64,000 bases of DNA from Acuticoccus kalidii (GTDB lineage: Bacteria; Pseudomonadota; Alphaproteobacteria; Rhizobiales; Amorphaceae). A program made the translations under genes and the position numbers. A model generated the notes under the pieces. It saw only the letters and a program-made list of their open reading frames with translations. It searched no databases and was not told where the DNA came from. This document shows positions 9,689 through 17,397 of this stretch, piece by piece. Every line of letters begins with the position of its first letter. Position 1 is the stretch's first letter. The DNA is taken from the NCBI RefSeq assembly GCF_021556395.1, contig NZ_JAKGCS010000015.1, positions 62,001 through 126,000 of the forward strand. Direction: 5' to 3'.

Positions 9689-10957
9689 ATGGGTGGCGTG
9701 GGCGACCCGTCGATGCCGCACGGCGCCGAGAATGAAGGACCCGGGCAAGGCATGGACGACAGCGAACCTGGCGAAGCGCGGCGCAAGACGGTGGAAGGCC
9801 GCGCCGGGACCGCCGCCGAGGCTCCGCCCGACGCGGCGCCGCACCGCACCGCGGACGCGCCCGGCGACGCGGTGCCGCCGGAGCCGCTCCTCACCAACGT
9901 CACCGCCTCGCGCGGCCTTGCCCAGTGGCTGGCACTCCACGAGGTCTCACTCGCCTTCACCTCCTACCAGACCGGCCAGTTCTTCCTCGTCGGCGTCCGG
10001 CCCGACGGAGCGCTCTCCCTCCACCAGCGCAACTTCGTTCGCGCCATGGGCCTCACCGGCGACAGCCAGAGCCTGCTTCTGGCGGGCCTCGCGCAGATCT
10101 GGCGCTTCGAGAACGTCCTCGCCCCCGACCAGCGCGCCAACGGGCACTTCGACCGGCTCTACGTTCCCCGCCGCGGCCAGACCGTGGCCGACCTCGACGC
10201 CCACGAGCTCGGCATCGACCGCGCCGGCCGGCTGCTCTTCATCACCACGAAATATTCCTGCCTCGCCACCGACAGCGCCGTGCATTCCTTCAAGCCCGTG
10301 TGGCGCCCGCCGTTCATCTCGCGCCTCGCGCCGGAGGACCGCTGCCACCTCAACGGCCTCGCCATGCACGAGGGCGTGCCGCGTTACGTGACGTCCGTCT
10401 CCACGAGCGACGTCGTCGACGGCTGGCGCGACAAGCGGCGCGACGGCGGCGTTGTCGTCGAGATCGAGACCGACCGCATTCTCGCCGAGGGGCTGTCGAT
10501 GCCGCACTCGCCGCGACTCCATCAGGGCGCGGTCTGGGTGCTGGATTCGGGCAACGGCTACCTCACCCGCATCGACCCCTCGTCGGGCGAAGCCGAGCGC
10601 GTCGCCTTCTGCCCCGGCTTCCTGCGCGGGCTTTCGTTTCACGACGGGCACGCCGTCGTCGGCCTCTCGCTGGCGCGGCACGACGGGGTGTTCGCGGGCC
10701 TGCCTCTCCAGGAGGCGCTCGAGGCGCAGCGCACCGAAGCGTGGTGCGGCGTCCAGATTGTCGACACCAGCAACGGCGACATCGTCGAGTGGCTGCGCCT
10801 TGACGGGGCGGTGCGCGAGCTCTTCGACGTGCGTGTCCTGCCGGGCGTCCGCTGCCCGATGGCGCTGCCGACCTTCGGCCCGGAGCTCGCGAGCTTCATC
10901 ACCATCGAGGCGCCCGATCGCCCGCTCGCCGAGCGCGGCTGGCACGACCCAACCTGA
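9689..10957 (+). CDS. TIGR03032 family protein (function unknown)
   Basis: 422-residue protein of the TIGR03032/DUF4915 type. After a low-complexity, Ala/Pro-rich N-terminus (about 60 residues) comes the conserved core: LHEVSLAFTSYQTGQFFLVG, RNFVRAMGL, IWRFENVL, RLYVPRRGQTVADLDAHELG, INGLAMHEG-like LNGLAMHEGVPRYVT, GLSMPHSPRLH, WVLDSGNGYL and FCPGFLRGLSF. The repeated short strand-turn motifs suggest a beta-propeller-like fold. No signal peptide or membrane segment is visible, so a cytoplasmic location is likely. It is divergent from the autotransporter, with 240 bp between them, so they may share a regulatory region; no functional link is known. No biochemical role has been established that I can name. 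Confidence 0.85.
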   Translation: MGGVGDPSMPHGAENEGPGQGMDDSEPGEARRKTVEGRAGTAAEAPPDAAPHRTADAPGDAVPPEPLLTNVTASRGLAQWLALHEVSLAFTSYQTGQFFLVGVRPDGALSLHQRNFVRAMGLTGDSQSLLLAGLAQIWRFENVLAPDQRANGHFDRLYVPRRGQTVADLDAHELGIDRAGRLLFITTKYSCLATDSAVHSFKPVWRPPFISRLAPEDRCHLNGLAMHEGVPRYVTSVSTSDVVDGWRDKRRDGGVVVEIETDRILAEGLSMPHSPRLHQGAVWVLDSGNGYLTRIDPSSGEAERVAFCPGFLRGLSFHDGHAVVGLSLARHDGVFAGLPLQEALEAQRTEAWCGVQIVDTSNGDIVEWLRLDGAVRELFDVRVLPGVRCPMALPTFGPELASFITIEAPDRPLAERGWHDPT

Positions 10958-11034
10958 GCGCCCGCTCCCCTCGCACGTCGCGAACGCCGCCCGCGAACGG
11001 CAATGGCCTCGGCCCTCTCCCGAGCCCGGCACGA

Positions 11035-11643
11035 ATGAAGACCTCGTTGACGAGGCTTTCGATCCTCACCCTTCTCGCGGCTTCGATGCTGTGTGTGGGC
11101 GCGGCAGCCGCCCAGTACAACGCCGACACGATCTATACCGGCGGCCCCATCGTCACGATCGACGACGCGGCACCGACCGGGGAAGCGGTGGCAGTCAAGG
11201 ACTGCCGGATCCTCGCCATGGGGGCGCTCGCCGAGGTGGAGACCAATCGCGGGACGGCGACCGAGACGTTCGATCTTGGCGGCCGCGCCACTATCGCGAT
11301 CATGTGCGCGTAGGCGGCTGCAAGCTCACCATCGACCGCTCGCCCCAAGGCTTCGACCGGCCCGACTATGCGCCGGTTGGCGACTATCCGCCGGCTATGC
11401 GGGCTATGCCGCCGTCACCATGGATGAGGTCGAGGACGCGGTAAACTGGTGCAATGCGCACGACATCCAGATCATCACTCACGCCAACGGCGAAGGCGCA
11501 TCCGACATGCTGATCGCCGCCATCGGCGCGGCGCAGGCCAAATACGGCGCCCGGCCGATCCGCCCGACGCTGGTCCACGGCCAGTTCCTGCGCGAGGACC
11601 AGATCGACAGCTACCAGTGCCATGGCGTGTTTCTTCCGGCTTG
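11035..11643 (+). pseudogene. Amidohydrolase (YtcJ-like) pseudogene
   Basis: Fragments of a metal-dependent amidohydrolase lie in changing frames. The start (ATG 11035) encodes a signal peptide (LTLLAASMLCVGAAAAQ) and the family N-terminus, TIYTGGPIVTIDDAAPTGEA and AVKDCRILAMG, and stops at 11313 just where the metal-binding HxH region should follow. A second piece near 11310-11390 reads GGCKLTIDRSPQGFDRPDYA, and a third, from about 11400, reads GYAAVTMDEVEDAVNWCNAH, IITHANGEGASDMLIAAIGA and LVHGQFLREDQIDSYQCHGV, ending at 11643. The HxH segment, a large middle part and the C-terminus are gone; intact relatives have about 550-600 residues. It cannot encode an active enzyme. Confidence 0.8.
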
Positions 11644-11720
11644 AATGCCACGGTCGCTCAGCAGCAAGCCAGCGCCCTCAAGCGAGGCGTAGTCTGACGA
11701 ATTTGAGCAGGTTATATGGG

Positions 11721-11981
11721 CTATTCCCATTCCGCATCGATCCCTTCTTTGATTCTTGCCAAAGTTACCGAAACGTCACGCCCTTCTTCATGATGGTAGG
11801 CATCTGCCACATGTCTAGCCAGGTCGGCCAACATGATTCCCCACGCAGCAGGATCTTGCCAGACTCCGGTCTGAAGAACAGCATACTGCTGCTTGTTTGC
11901 GATCCAGACACTCAGAAGTTCGAAGGCGTTAGGATCCGCCGCGACAGAGTCCGGTATTTCAAGGCGATTGTGTTCAGACAT
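11721..11981 (-). CDS. DUF5076 domain protein
   Basis: Small soluble protein of 86 residues, the whole of which matches the DUF5076 pattern: ELLSVWIANKQQYAVLQTG, then WQDPAAWGIMLADLARHVAD, then EGRDVSVTLARIKEGIDAEW. There is no signal peptide or membrane segment. The function of the family is unknown. The ATG at 11981 lies 3 nt after the stop of the leucine-rich-repeat gene, so the two are almost certainly co-transcribed and may be translationally coupled. Its base composition is lower in GC than the flanking genes, as in its partner. Confidence 0.8.
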   Translation of the reverse strand: MSEHNRLEIPDSVAADPNAFELLSVWIANKQQYAVLQTGVWQDPAAWGIMLADLARHVADAYHHEEGRDVSVTLARIKEGIDAEWE

Positions 11982-11984
11982 TTT

Positions 11985-12854
11985 CTATCTCGGGAAATGG
12001 TGACCGAAAGCTTCTCGCTTGTGCGAGTAGTGCCTGCGATTCTGGAATGATACCTTAGACAGGGCTCGGTTCTCAAAAATGCCCCGTAGATCGCCGTCGA
12101 CAATGTTTGTCGAGCCAAAGAACAGAACGGTTCGCAGATTCGGAAGCCCACACAAAGGAGAAAGGCTGTCTAGCCGCCCATTATCGCTTACATTCAAGTC
12201 GATCAAACTAGTCAAATCTGATAGCGGTGAAAGTGAGCGGACGGCTCGACAACCTTCCATTTCAAAGTGCTTCAATTGAGTGAGATTTTCGATCCCATCA
12301 AGCGCCTTTAGTGATGTTAGATTACCAAGCCGTAGTGATAGAAGATGCCGTAGATTGGAAAGACCATGAAGCTCTGTAATTGAGGAATTCAGAATCGCCA
12401 ATGACTCTAGGCTTTCTAAATTGGTGAAGGGCGAACTGCTTTTGCCTTTATAACGGTTCAGAAAAAGATTAGTGAGGCCAACGCAGTCAAAAAGAGATTG
12501 TGATCCAGCGCGCCACTCTAGAGAACAGCGTTTCAAGTGAGGAAATTTTGTGAAATCTAATTTTGTTTTACAATAGGTTATTATCTTTAAATCGATCAAA
12601 TTTTTGAGGTGGATAATAGGGCGTATGTCTTCAATTCTTAGATCTATTATTGCAAATGACTGGATCCAATCGTATTTTTCCAGAAAATTGATGTCGCACC
12701 CGCGCCATCCCTTAGCTGTATTTAATTCCAGCTCGGCCGGTCTGACGCGCATAATCTCCTGATGCGCTTCTAACGACCACGCCGCAGCCAAAATAGCTCT
12801 GGCGCCGAGTTCACCATCCTCGAACCGGACATATTCCTGCGTCAGGGGCTTCAC
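11985..12854 (-). CDS. Leucine-rich-repeat protein
   Basis: 289-residue protein. From about residue 50 it is made of repeats of roughly 22 residues with L-x-x-L-x-x-L and N spacing, for example NLIDLKIITY, LTNLFLNRY, LESLAILNSSITELHGL, LLSLRLGNLTSLKALDGI, LTSLIDLNVSDNGRLDSL and LPNLRTVLFFGSTNIVD. LRR proteins of this SDS22-like type usually bind another protein. There is no signal peptide, so it is probably cytoplasmic. Translation starts at GTG 12854 with AAGG six bases upstream. The gene is clearly AT-richer than the chromosome around it, a sign of recent acquisition, and it precedes the DUF5076 gene by 3 nt. Its partner is unknown; DUF5076 is the obvious candidate by position. Confidence 0.82.
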   Translation of the reverse strand: MKPLTQEYVRFEDGELGARAILAAAWSLEAHQEIMRVRPAELELNTAKGWRGCDINFLEKYDWIQSFAIIDLRIEDIRPIIHLKNLIDLKIITYCKTKLDFTKFPHLKRCSLEWRAGSQSLFDCVGLTNLFLNRYKGKSSSPFTNLESLESLAILNSSITELHGLSNLRHLLSLRLGNLTSLKALDGIENLTQLKHFEMEGCRAVRSLSPLSDLTSLIDLNVSDNGRLDSLSPLCGLPNLRTVLFFGSTNIVDGDLRGIFENRALSKVSFQNRRHYSHKREAFGHHFPR

Positions 12855-13018
12855 CTTGGACCTTTGCCGGTTCGCCAGAAATCTGGAGGCTTAGCGTCGC
12901 ATCCCCCATCCCGCGGGGCAACTTGAAGCCTTTTCGCCATATGACTCCGCAGCATGGCCACCCCTATGCTCGGTCAACCGACCAGTTCAAGGCTTGCTAT
13001 CGGCCCCTCCTCGGTAAG

Positions 13019-13414
13019 CTCGCTTTGAAGCTCGACCGCCTGGCACGCTCCATGAAGCGCCTTATAGGCGGCTGGAGCCGGTCGAGGGCCCAGAGCATTG
13101 GTCTTCGCACTCTGACGGTGAGCGGTCCACGCGACCATCTTCGCGCCCTTCCGGGGTTCGAGCGATCCAGCATCATCGGGCGGGCCCGCGCCGGGCTCGA
13201 CGCCGCGAAAGCGCGTGGACGTAAGGGTGGTCGACCGAAGGGGTTGAATGATGCGGACCTTAAGGCGGCGCACGCTATGCTCGCCGAGAATACATTCACC
13301 CTAAGCGACGTCGCCAAGCGTTTTAACGTTTCGCCGGCAACGCTCAATCGCGCCCCCTCGATCGAGAGATGGTTGCTCGCGATGAACGCCTATATCGATC
13401 GATCCGTATATTGA
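13019..13414 (+). pseudogene. Serine recombinase (resolvase/invertase) remnant
   Basis: The reading frame matches the C-terminal two-thirds of a site-specific serine recombinase: KLDRLARSMKRLI (end of the catalytic domain), GIGFRSLT-like SIGLRTLT, then FERSSIIGRARAGLDAAKAR and GRKGGRPKGLNDADLKAA, and a helix-turn-helix LSDVAKRFNVSPATLNR. The N-terminal part with the catalytic serine is absent, and the segment that normally reads TPTGRLVFHIFGALAEFER is reduced to a scrambled VSGPRDHLRALPGFER, which indicates an internal deletion or compensated frameshift. It is a decayed trace of a transposon or invertible element and marks this stretch as a former integration site. The frame remains open upstream to 12923, but that part has no family resemblance. 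Confidence 0.78.
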
Positions 13415-13444
13415 TCTAAAAACATAGGAGCTGGCATAGATTGC

Positions 13445-13672
13445 TCACCCCCTATTATCATCATGCTTACTGGGATCAGCTAGGGCAATAACTATTCCGC
13501 AGAACACCGATCCTGGAACCACTAATATAAGAATATTGATTATCTTTTTCCAATACCTTTCAAAATCACCTTCATAAACTTTAAAATATGCAGCGATCAT
13601 TAAAAGGATAAACGTAAAAAGGGTAGCCGATAGAAATATCGTAGCTTTTTTATACTTCAGCATAAGCCGCAC
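13445..13672 (-). CDS. Small two-span membrane protein, unknown
   Basis: 75-residue hypothetical protein with two hydrophobic segments, ATIFLSATLFTFILLMIAAY (about residues 10-29) and INILILVVPGSVFCGIVIAL (about 45-64), separated by a charged loop and followed by a polar tail. It probably sits in the inner membrane. The GTG start at 13672 overlaps the end of the upstream gene by 23 bp, which suggests translational coupling. The base composition is strongly AT-rich. I do not recognise a family. The size, topology and overlap would fit an accessory or protective partner of the upstream product, but nothing in the sequence proves it. Confidence 0.6.
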   Translation of the reverse strand: MRLMLKYKKATIFLSATLFTFILLMIAAYFKVYEGDFERYWKKIINILILVVPGSVFCGIVIALADPSKHDDNRG

Positions 13673-14244
13673 TTGAACCTGTCGATAGCATCGATGATAT
13701 CTTGAGGTGAAACAGATTCTTCCGCAGGAGGTTGAATTCGGCCTCGTTCCAATATCCAGCGCGAGGGTTCACTGCGATCTGTAGGACTCGATTTCTTTCC
13801 CCAATAGCAAGGTCACAACTTGTGGAGTTTTCCTCAAGCAAACCAGATCTACCAAAGTATTTGATAATAGCAGAGAGAAATCCTTCAAGGACGTCAGATC
13901 TTGATAAGGCCACTCCTACTCTGGCGGCCCCTGCAACGCCTGTCACAACTCCATTTCCGTGTATATTACTTACAGTCATCCCAACTACACCTACGGAAGA
14001 CGAAGCCGGGAGGGCGGCTGCACCCTTGTTTATAGCATCGAGCCTCCTTAGTTCGTCGCGATTTTTCCACGGCAACCGAGGCGACCGCTTCTCCCACTGA
14101 TAGGACAATACTAGGCCCATATTCAATGGCTCCCTTCACTGCGCCCCTGGCGCCAAACGTTCTTGCAGCCGCCGCCCCGCGATCATCCCAACAGCGACTG
14201 AGAATTTGAATCACGCCATTGGACTTTGGGGAATCCCCGACCAT
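13650..14244 (-). pseudogene. AT-rich gene with an apparent single-base frameshift, unknown function
   Basis: An open frame from the ATG at 14244 (MVGDSPKSNGVIQILSRCWD, then GAVKGAIEYGPSIVLSVGEAV) runs into a stop at 13966. A second frame ending at 13650 carries on with DELRRLDAINKGAAALPASS, a glycine/valine-rich stretch and a polar C-terminal region with FLSAIIKYFGRSG and NEAEFNLLRKNLFHLKISS. Removing one base from the T-run at 14062-14066 (A-run on the coding strand) joins both into a single protein of about 197 residues reading VAVENRDELRRLDAINKG. It is therefore either a recent frameshift, a slippage site or a sequencing error. The start lies 12 bp after the SGNH gene on the same strand. 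No family is recognised; the hydrophobic Gly/Val core could be a membrane-active helix. Confidence 0.5.
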
Positions 14245-14255
14245 GAGTTCATGAC

Positions 14256-14972
14256 TTAAGCGGCGACCTTCATGATCTCGTCGAGCATCAAACGCCCATA
14301 GAGGCTGTTGCCATGCACCCAATCGCGCTTGCCCTTCGCTGAGACGTCTTGTGAATACGCCTTCTTCAGGAAGCCACCCTCGGTGAGCGAGGCCTGGGGC
14401 CGCCCGACCGTGTCGATCGCGTGCGGGGCCAGCGCCTCTTGCATGCATTCGATGAACGTGTCGTCGAGATATTTGATCACCTCCCGCCGCGTGCCTTGGA
14501 CGAACATCGGGTGATGATCCTTGATCGCCGGATAGGTGACCCAGACCGGCCGGACGCCGGCCTCTTTCAGATCGATCAGAAAACGCGCAACCGGTGTCGT
14601 ATCCCGCTCCATGATCGCCTTCAGCGTCGTCTTGGGGAGCGGCACCTTTCCCGCCTGCCACACCGCGAACGGCTCGTGCCGTTTCCAATAGGCGGAGCCC
14701 TTCAGAATGATGCTGTTCACATCGCCGAGCAGCACGAAGACATTTTCGACTTTGCCAGACTTCAAATGCTTCAAGAACCCGGCGGCTCGATCCTGGTAGT
14801 TCTCGTTCGTGAACGCGATGCCGTCCTCGCCGAGACGGTGAAACGGCGCCTTGCTGTGGCGCGACGCCCCCAGAAGCGTGATCGCCGGCGTTGCTTTGCC
14901 GAAATCCCCCTGCTTCTGCGCGCGGTTGATGGCGCTGATGTGGGACGAGCCGATCAGCCAGCTTCGCTTCAT
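14256..14972 (-). CDS. SGNH-fold hydrolase-like protein
   Basis: 238-residue protein related to SGNH/GDSL esterases or acyltransferases. Landmarks in order: N-terminal WLIGSSHISAIN (block I, with GSSH in place of GDS), VFVLLGDVNSI (block III, the GxxN role taken by GDVNS), VTYPAIKDHH, and DWVHGNSLYGRLMLDEI near the C-terminus, which supplies the D-x-x-H of block V. There is no signal peptide. Its ATG overlaps the stop of the GSCFA-domain gene (ATGA), so the two are translated together and probably act on the same substrate, perhaps acyl groups on a polysaccharide. This role is inferred from the fold only. Confidence 0.7.
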   Translation of the reverse strand: MKRSWLIGSSHISAINRAQKQGDFGKATPAITLLGASRHSKAPFHRLGEDGIAFTNENYQDRAAGFLKHLKSGKVENVFVLLGDVNSIILKGSAYWKRHEPFAVWQAGKVPLPKTTLKAIMERDTTPVARFLIDLKEAGVRPVWVTYPAIKDHHPMFVQGTRREVIKYLDDTFIECMQEALAPHAIDTVGRPQASLTEGGFLKKAYSQDVSAKGKRDWVHGNSLYGRLMLDEIMKVAA

Positions 14973-16066
14973 TGCGCGTCCGCCTCCAGCGCCTCTTCCT
15001 CGCAGACGAGATCGATATCGTCCAAAATCGGGGCCGGTGCGGCGCGGCTCTGGTCCTCGGCCTCGTCGCCCGCGCCATGCGCGTCGAAGAAGATATTCAT
15101 GACGTGCCGCACCCCGACGGGGGAGACACTGCGCAGGTTCGGTTGAAAGAACATGGCCCGCATCGGATGCGAGGCGATCAATTCGTATGACGGGAAATAA
15201 TCGACGGCCGGATCGTTCTGCTCGACCTCACCGCAGACCGCACGAAGAACCGACTTCGAATAGACGGTCGACGGCAGAACATGCCGGCCCGACGCGGTGG
15301 CCATAAGCGGCACCGGGGAGACCGTGAACAGGAATGTCATGTTCGGGTTGTGCTCGCGGCAGATCGAAATGAACGCCAACGTATCCGCCATCACCTCGGA
15401 GAAGGTGAAGTTGTGGAAATGGTATTTGCTGTCGTCGAAGACGCCGGCCACGGTGCCGGGGCATGTCGGCAGCGCCGTGCCATCCGCGCTCAGCATCCAG
15501 GCCTCGGTGAGGCCGAACGTGAAGACGAAGAGGTCCGCCTCGTCGAGGAGCAGCCGCACACGGGACAGGTGGTATTCGATATCGGCCGCCAATTCCGCCG
15601 CCGAGGTGAATCCCCCCGGCTGGATCGCCGGACGGAGAGGGTCGAACCAGAGATCCCCGTCCCGCCATGCTGGTTCGGCCGGGGTGAACTCGCCCCGGGC
15701 GCGGCGGAGGAGCTGCACCATCTGCCGCATCGAATAGATGTTGCCGAACCGGGCCGAATAAATGTCGAAACCGAAGCGCGACCGATCGCCAGCGCTGAGC
15801 ATCGGAGGGGCCTGCTCTTTGTCGAGGAAGGCGTAACCGCGCCCTTTGAACTGTTTCCCGATATGCTGAGCGAAACAACTCCCGGCCGCAGCAATCTTGG
15901 TTGACTTATCAATATTGAATTTCGGCTGGTATATGCCGGACAGTTCGAGAGGAGAGAGGTCGGAAATTCCCGTTCGCCAGTAGGCGCTCGGGTCCAGAGA
16001 GGTGTAAGGGTGCAATGTCTTTGCCTCTGTTCTGTCCACTGCGCGCCACTCAGCGGACGTATACAT
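14969..16066 (-). CDS. GSCFA domain-containing protein
   Basis: About 365 residues. The signature AAGSCFAQHIGKQFKGRGY appears near residue 50, followed by FGNIYSMRQMVQLLRRA, the central VFTFGLTEAW, and VSPVPLMAT and YFPSYELI, all hallmarks of the GSCFA family (an SGNH-like hydrolase family). The conserved Ser of GSCF would be the nucleophile. The start was set at the ATG at 16066 (MYTSAEWRAV); another ATG seven codons upstream is possible, and the long open frame further upstream to 16492 is rich in Arg/Pro/Gly and does not look coding. The stop overlaps the start of the SGNH gene. GSCFA genes often accompany glycan loci, but this locus has no glycosyltransferase beside it. Confidence 0.85.
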   Translation of the reverse strand: MYTSAEWRAVDRTEAKTLHPYTSLDPSAYWRTGISDLSPLELSGIYQPKFNIDKSTKIAAAGSCFAQHIGKQFKGRGYAFLDKEQAPPMLSAGDRSRFGFDIYSARFGNIYSMRQMVQLLRRARGEFTPAEPAWRDGDLWFDPLRPAIQPGGFTSAAELAADIEYHLSRVRLLLDEADLFVFTFGLTEAWMLSADGTALPTCPGTVAGVFDDSKYHFHNFTFSEVMADTLAFISICREHNPNMTFLFTVSPVPLMATASGRHVLPSTVYSKSVLRAVCGEVEQNDPAVDYFPSYELIASHPMRAMFFQPNLRSVSPVGVRHVMNIFFDAHGAGDEAEDQSRAAPAPILDDIDLVCEEEALEADAQ

Positions 16067-16297
16067 GGTGCCCGGTGACCCGGTCATCCACGCGAGGGGC
16101 CGGAACGCCCCGGTCGGACCGCCTCGCAGCGCAGCACCGCGCACGCCGAAAGCCGCACGATGCGCTCCGAAGGCCCCCGGCCCGCGTGTCGGCCGACCAC
16201 CTTCGGTCATGTCTCCCGTCTTAGTGCATGACGGAACTGCGCGCCATGCTCGGCGCATCGCGGCGCCATAACGCACTCCGCGACCGCCCCGATCGAG

Positions 16298-16320
16298 CGC
16301 CCCGCGACGAGCGCGGGGCG
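16298..16320. terminator. GC-rich hairpin downstream of the VOC gene
   Basis: A perfect 9-bp stem (CGCCCCGCG / CGCGGGGCG) with a 5-nt loop lies 27 bp beyond the stop of the leftward VOC gene. No T-run follows, so intrinsic termination is uncertain. Confidence 0.4.
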
Positions 16321-16346
16321 GGCTGCGCCGCCGCCCCGGCTTTGCT

Positions 16347-16766
16347 TTAAAGGTTGAAGGTCGCGTTTCCAGCGGCGTCGATCTCGACCCCGGGGGTCCA
16401 GGCGATCTCCCACGCATGTTCGTCGGGATCTGCGACATAGCCGCGAAAACCGCCATGCGGCGGCTCGTCGGCCGGACGCAACACCGTGCCACCCGCCGCG
16501 ACCAGACGGTCCATTAACGGGACGACGAGAGCGCGCTCCATGACATTGTGCGCCAAGGAGAAGGCGCCGCGCTGTTGCAGATCGCGGCGCTGCATGTCCT
16601 CTTCGAGCGCCTCCTTGAGGAACGTGCCGAGGATCGACCCGTTCATCTGATAGAAGATGATCTCGCTGTTCTCGAACACCGGCCGCCAGCCGAATCCGGC
16701 CGTATAGAAATGGCGCGACCGATCGAGGTCCACCGAGCCGAGCGTCACAAATGAAATCGATTGCAT
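16347..16766 (-). CDS. VOC (glyoxalase/dioxygenase-fold) family protein
   Basis: 139-residue member of the vicinal oxygen chelate superfamily. The N-terminal beta-alpha-beta module ISFVTLGSVDLDRSRHFYTA and the C-terminal GFRGYVADPDEHAWEIAW, with the metal-ligand position in EHAWEIAW, are clear. In the middle, FYQMNGSILGTFLKEAL and FSLAHNV are as expected. The start is the ATG at 16766, which has GGAAGG nine bases upstream; the open frame extends 12 codons further without a good start. It belongs to the small-metabolite or resistance-protein branch, and the substrate cannot be told. It is convergent with no other gene and may be read with the HxlR gene upstream on the same strand (160 bp gap). 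Confidence 0.85.
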   Translation of the reverse strand: MQSISFVTLGSVDLDRSRHFYTAGFGWRPVFENSEIIFYQMNGSILGTFLKEALEEDMQRRDLQQRGAFSLAHNVMERALVVPLMDRLVAAGGTVLRPADEPPHGGFRGYVADPDEHAWEIAWTPGVEIDAAGNATFNL

Positions 16767-16926
16767 CGTCCAAGACCTTCCGTTCACCGATGCGACGTGC
16801 ATCGGCGTTCAAGGCCAAGGGGCTCGTCGACAGCGACGGCCAGGACCCGCACGCGCGGGGGTCGGGCCAACCGCACCGACCTCTCCTTTTCTGACGCGAC
16901 GGTCTTATCGTGCGTCTCGTTGCGGT

Positions 16927-17301
16927 TCAAGATTGTCCGAGGTCGGCGTCGAAGGTCTGGCGGGCGCGCTCCACCGCCGCGCGGTTGGCGATGGCCCAAT
17001 CGCCCAGCGCGCTGACCGGCTCCAACAACGAGCGACCGAGATCGGTGAGCGCATAATCGACGCGGGGCGGGATCGTCGGCGTCACGGTCCGCACGATCAA
17101 GCCGTCCCGCTCCAAACCGCGCACGGTCAGCGTCAGCATGCGCTGGGAGATCCCCTCGATCTCGCGCTTCAGCTCGTTGAAACGATGCGGCCGCCGGCCG
17201 AGCGTCGCGACCACCATGATGCTCCATTTGCTGCCCACGCGCGCCAGGACGTCGCTGACCACGAGGCACGCATCGGCGCATGCTTGGGATTGATCGGTCA
17301 C
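16927..17301 (-). CDS. HxlR-family transcriptional regulator
   Basis: 124-residue winged-helix protein. The family signature ACLVVSDVLARVGSKWSIMV, then RFNELKREIEGISQRMLT, then LERDGLIVRTVTPTIPPRVD and YALTDLGRSLLEPVSALGDW spans the whole protein. An N-terminal Cys (CADAC, residues 8 and 12) is the residue that senses electrophiles or oxidants in several characterised HxlR proteins. A GTG start at 17301 is preceded by GGAGG. It diverges from the azoreductase gene with 96 bp between, where two matching operator-like sites lie, so it probably represses the azoreductase gene and itself in response to quinones or aldehydes. Confidence 0.92.
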   Translation of the reverse strand: MTDQSQACADACLVVSDVLARVGSKWSIMVVATLGRRPHRFNELKREIEGISQRMLTLTVRGLERDGLIVRTVTPTIPPRVDYALTDLGRSLLEPVSALGDWAIANRAAVERARQTFDADLGQS

Positions 17302-17315
17302 ACCAACCTGCCTCC

Positions 17316-17387
17316 GGTTACAAAAATGTGCCGTCTTGCGGCGGTTCTCGTCTTAACGCATCTCGAGGGTAGGCACAAAATGTAATC
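17316..17387. promoter_or_regulatory. Two inverted HxlR-type operator sites
   Basis: Two related sites face each other in the hxlR-azoR intergenic region: GGTTACAAAAATGTGCC at 17316-17332 and GGCACAAAATGTAATC at 17372-17387. Read in opposite directions both give GGCACA-(3-5 nt)-TGTAA. Their position in a divergent promoter suggests binding by the HxlR protein. Confidence 0.5.
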
Positions 17388-17397
17388 GAGGCACAGA

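Noticed and set aside
12923..13018. N-terminal extension of the recombinase frame
   Set aside because: No similarity to the catalytic domain and no Ser-containing active-site motif.
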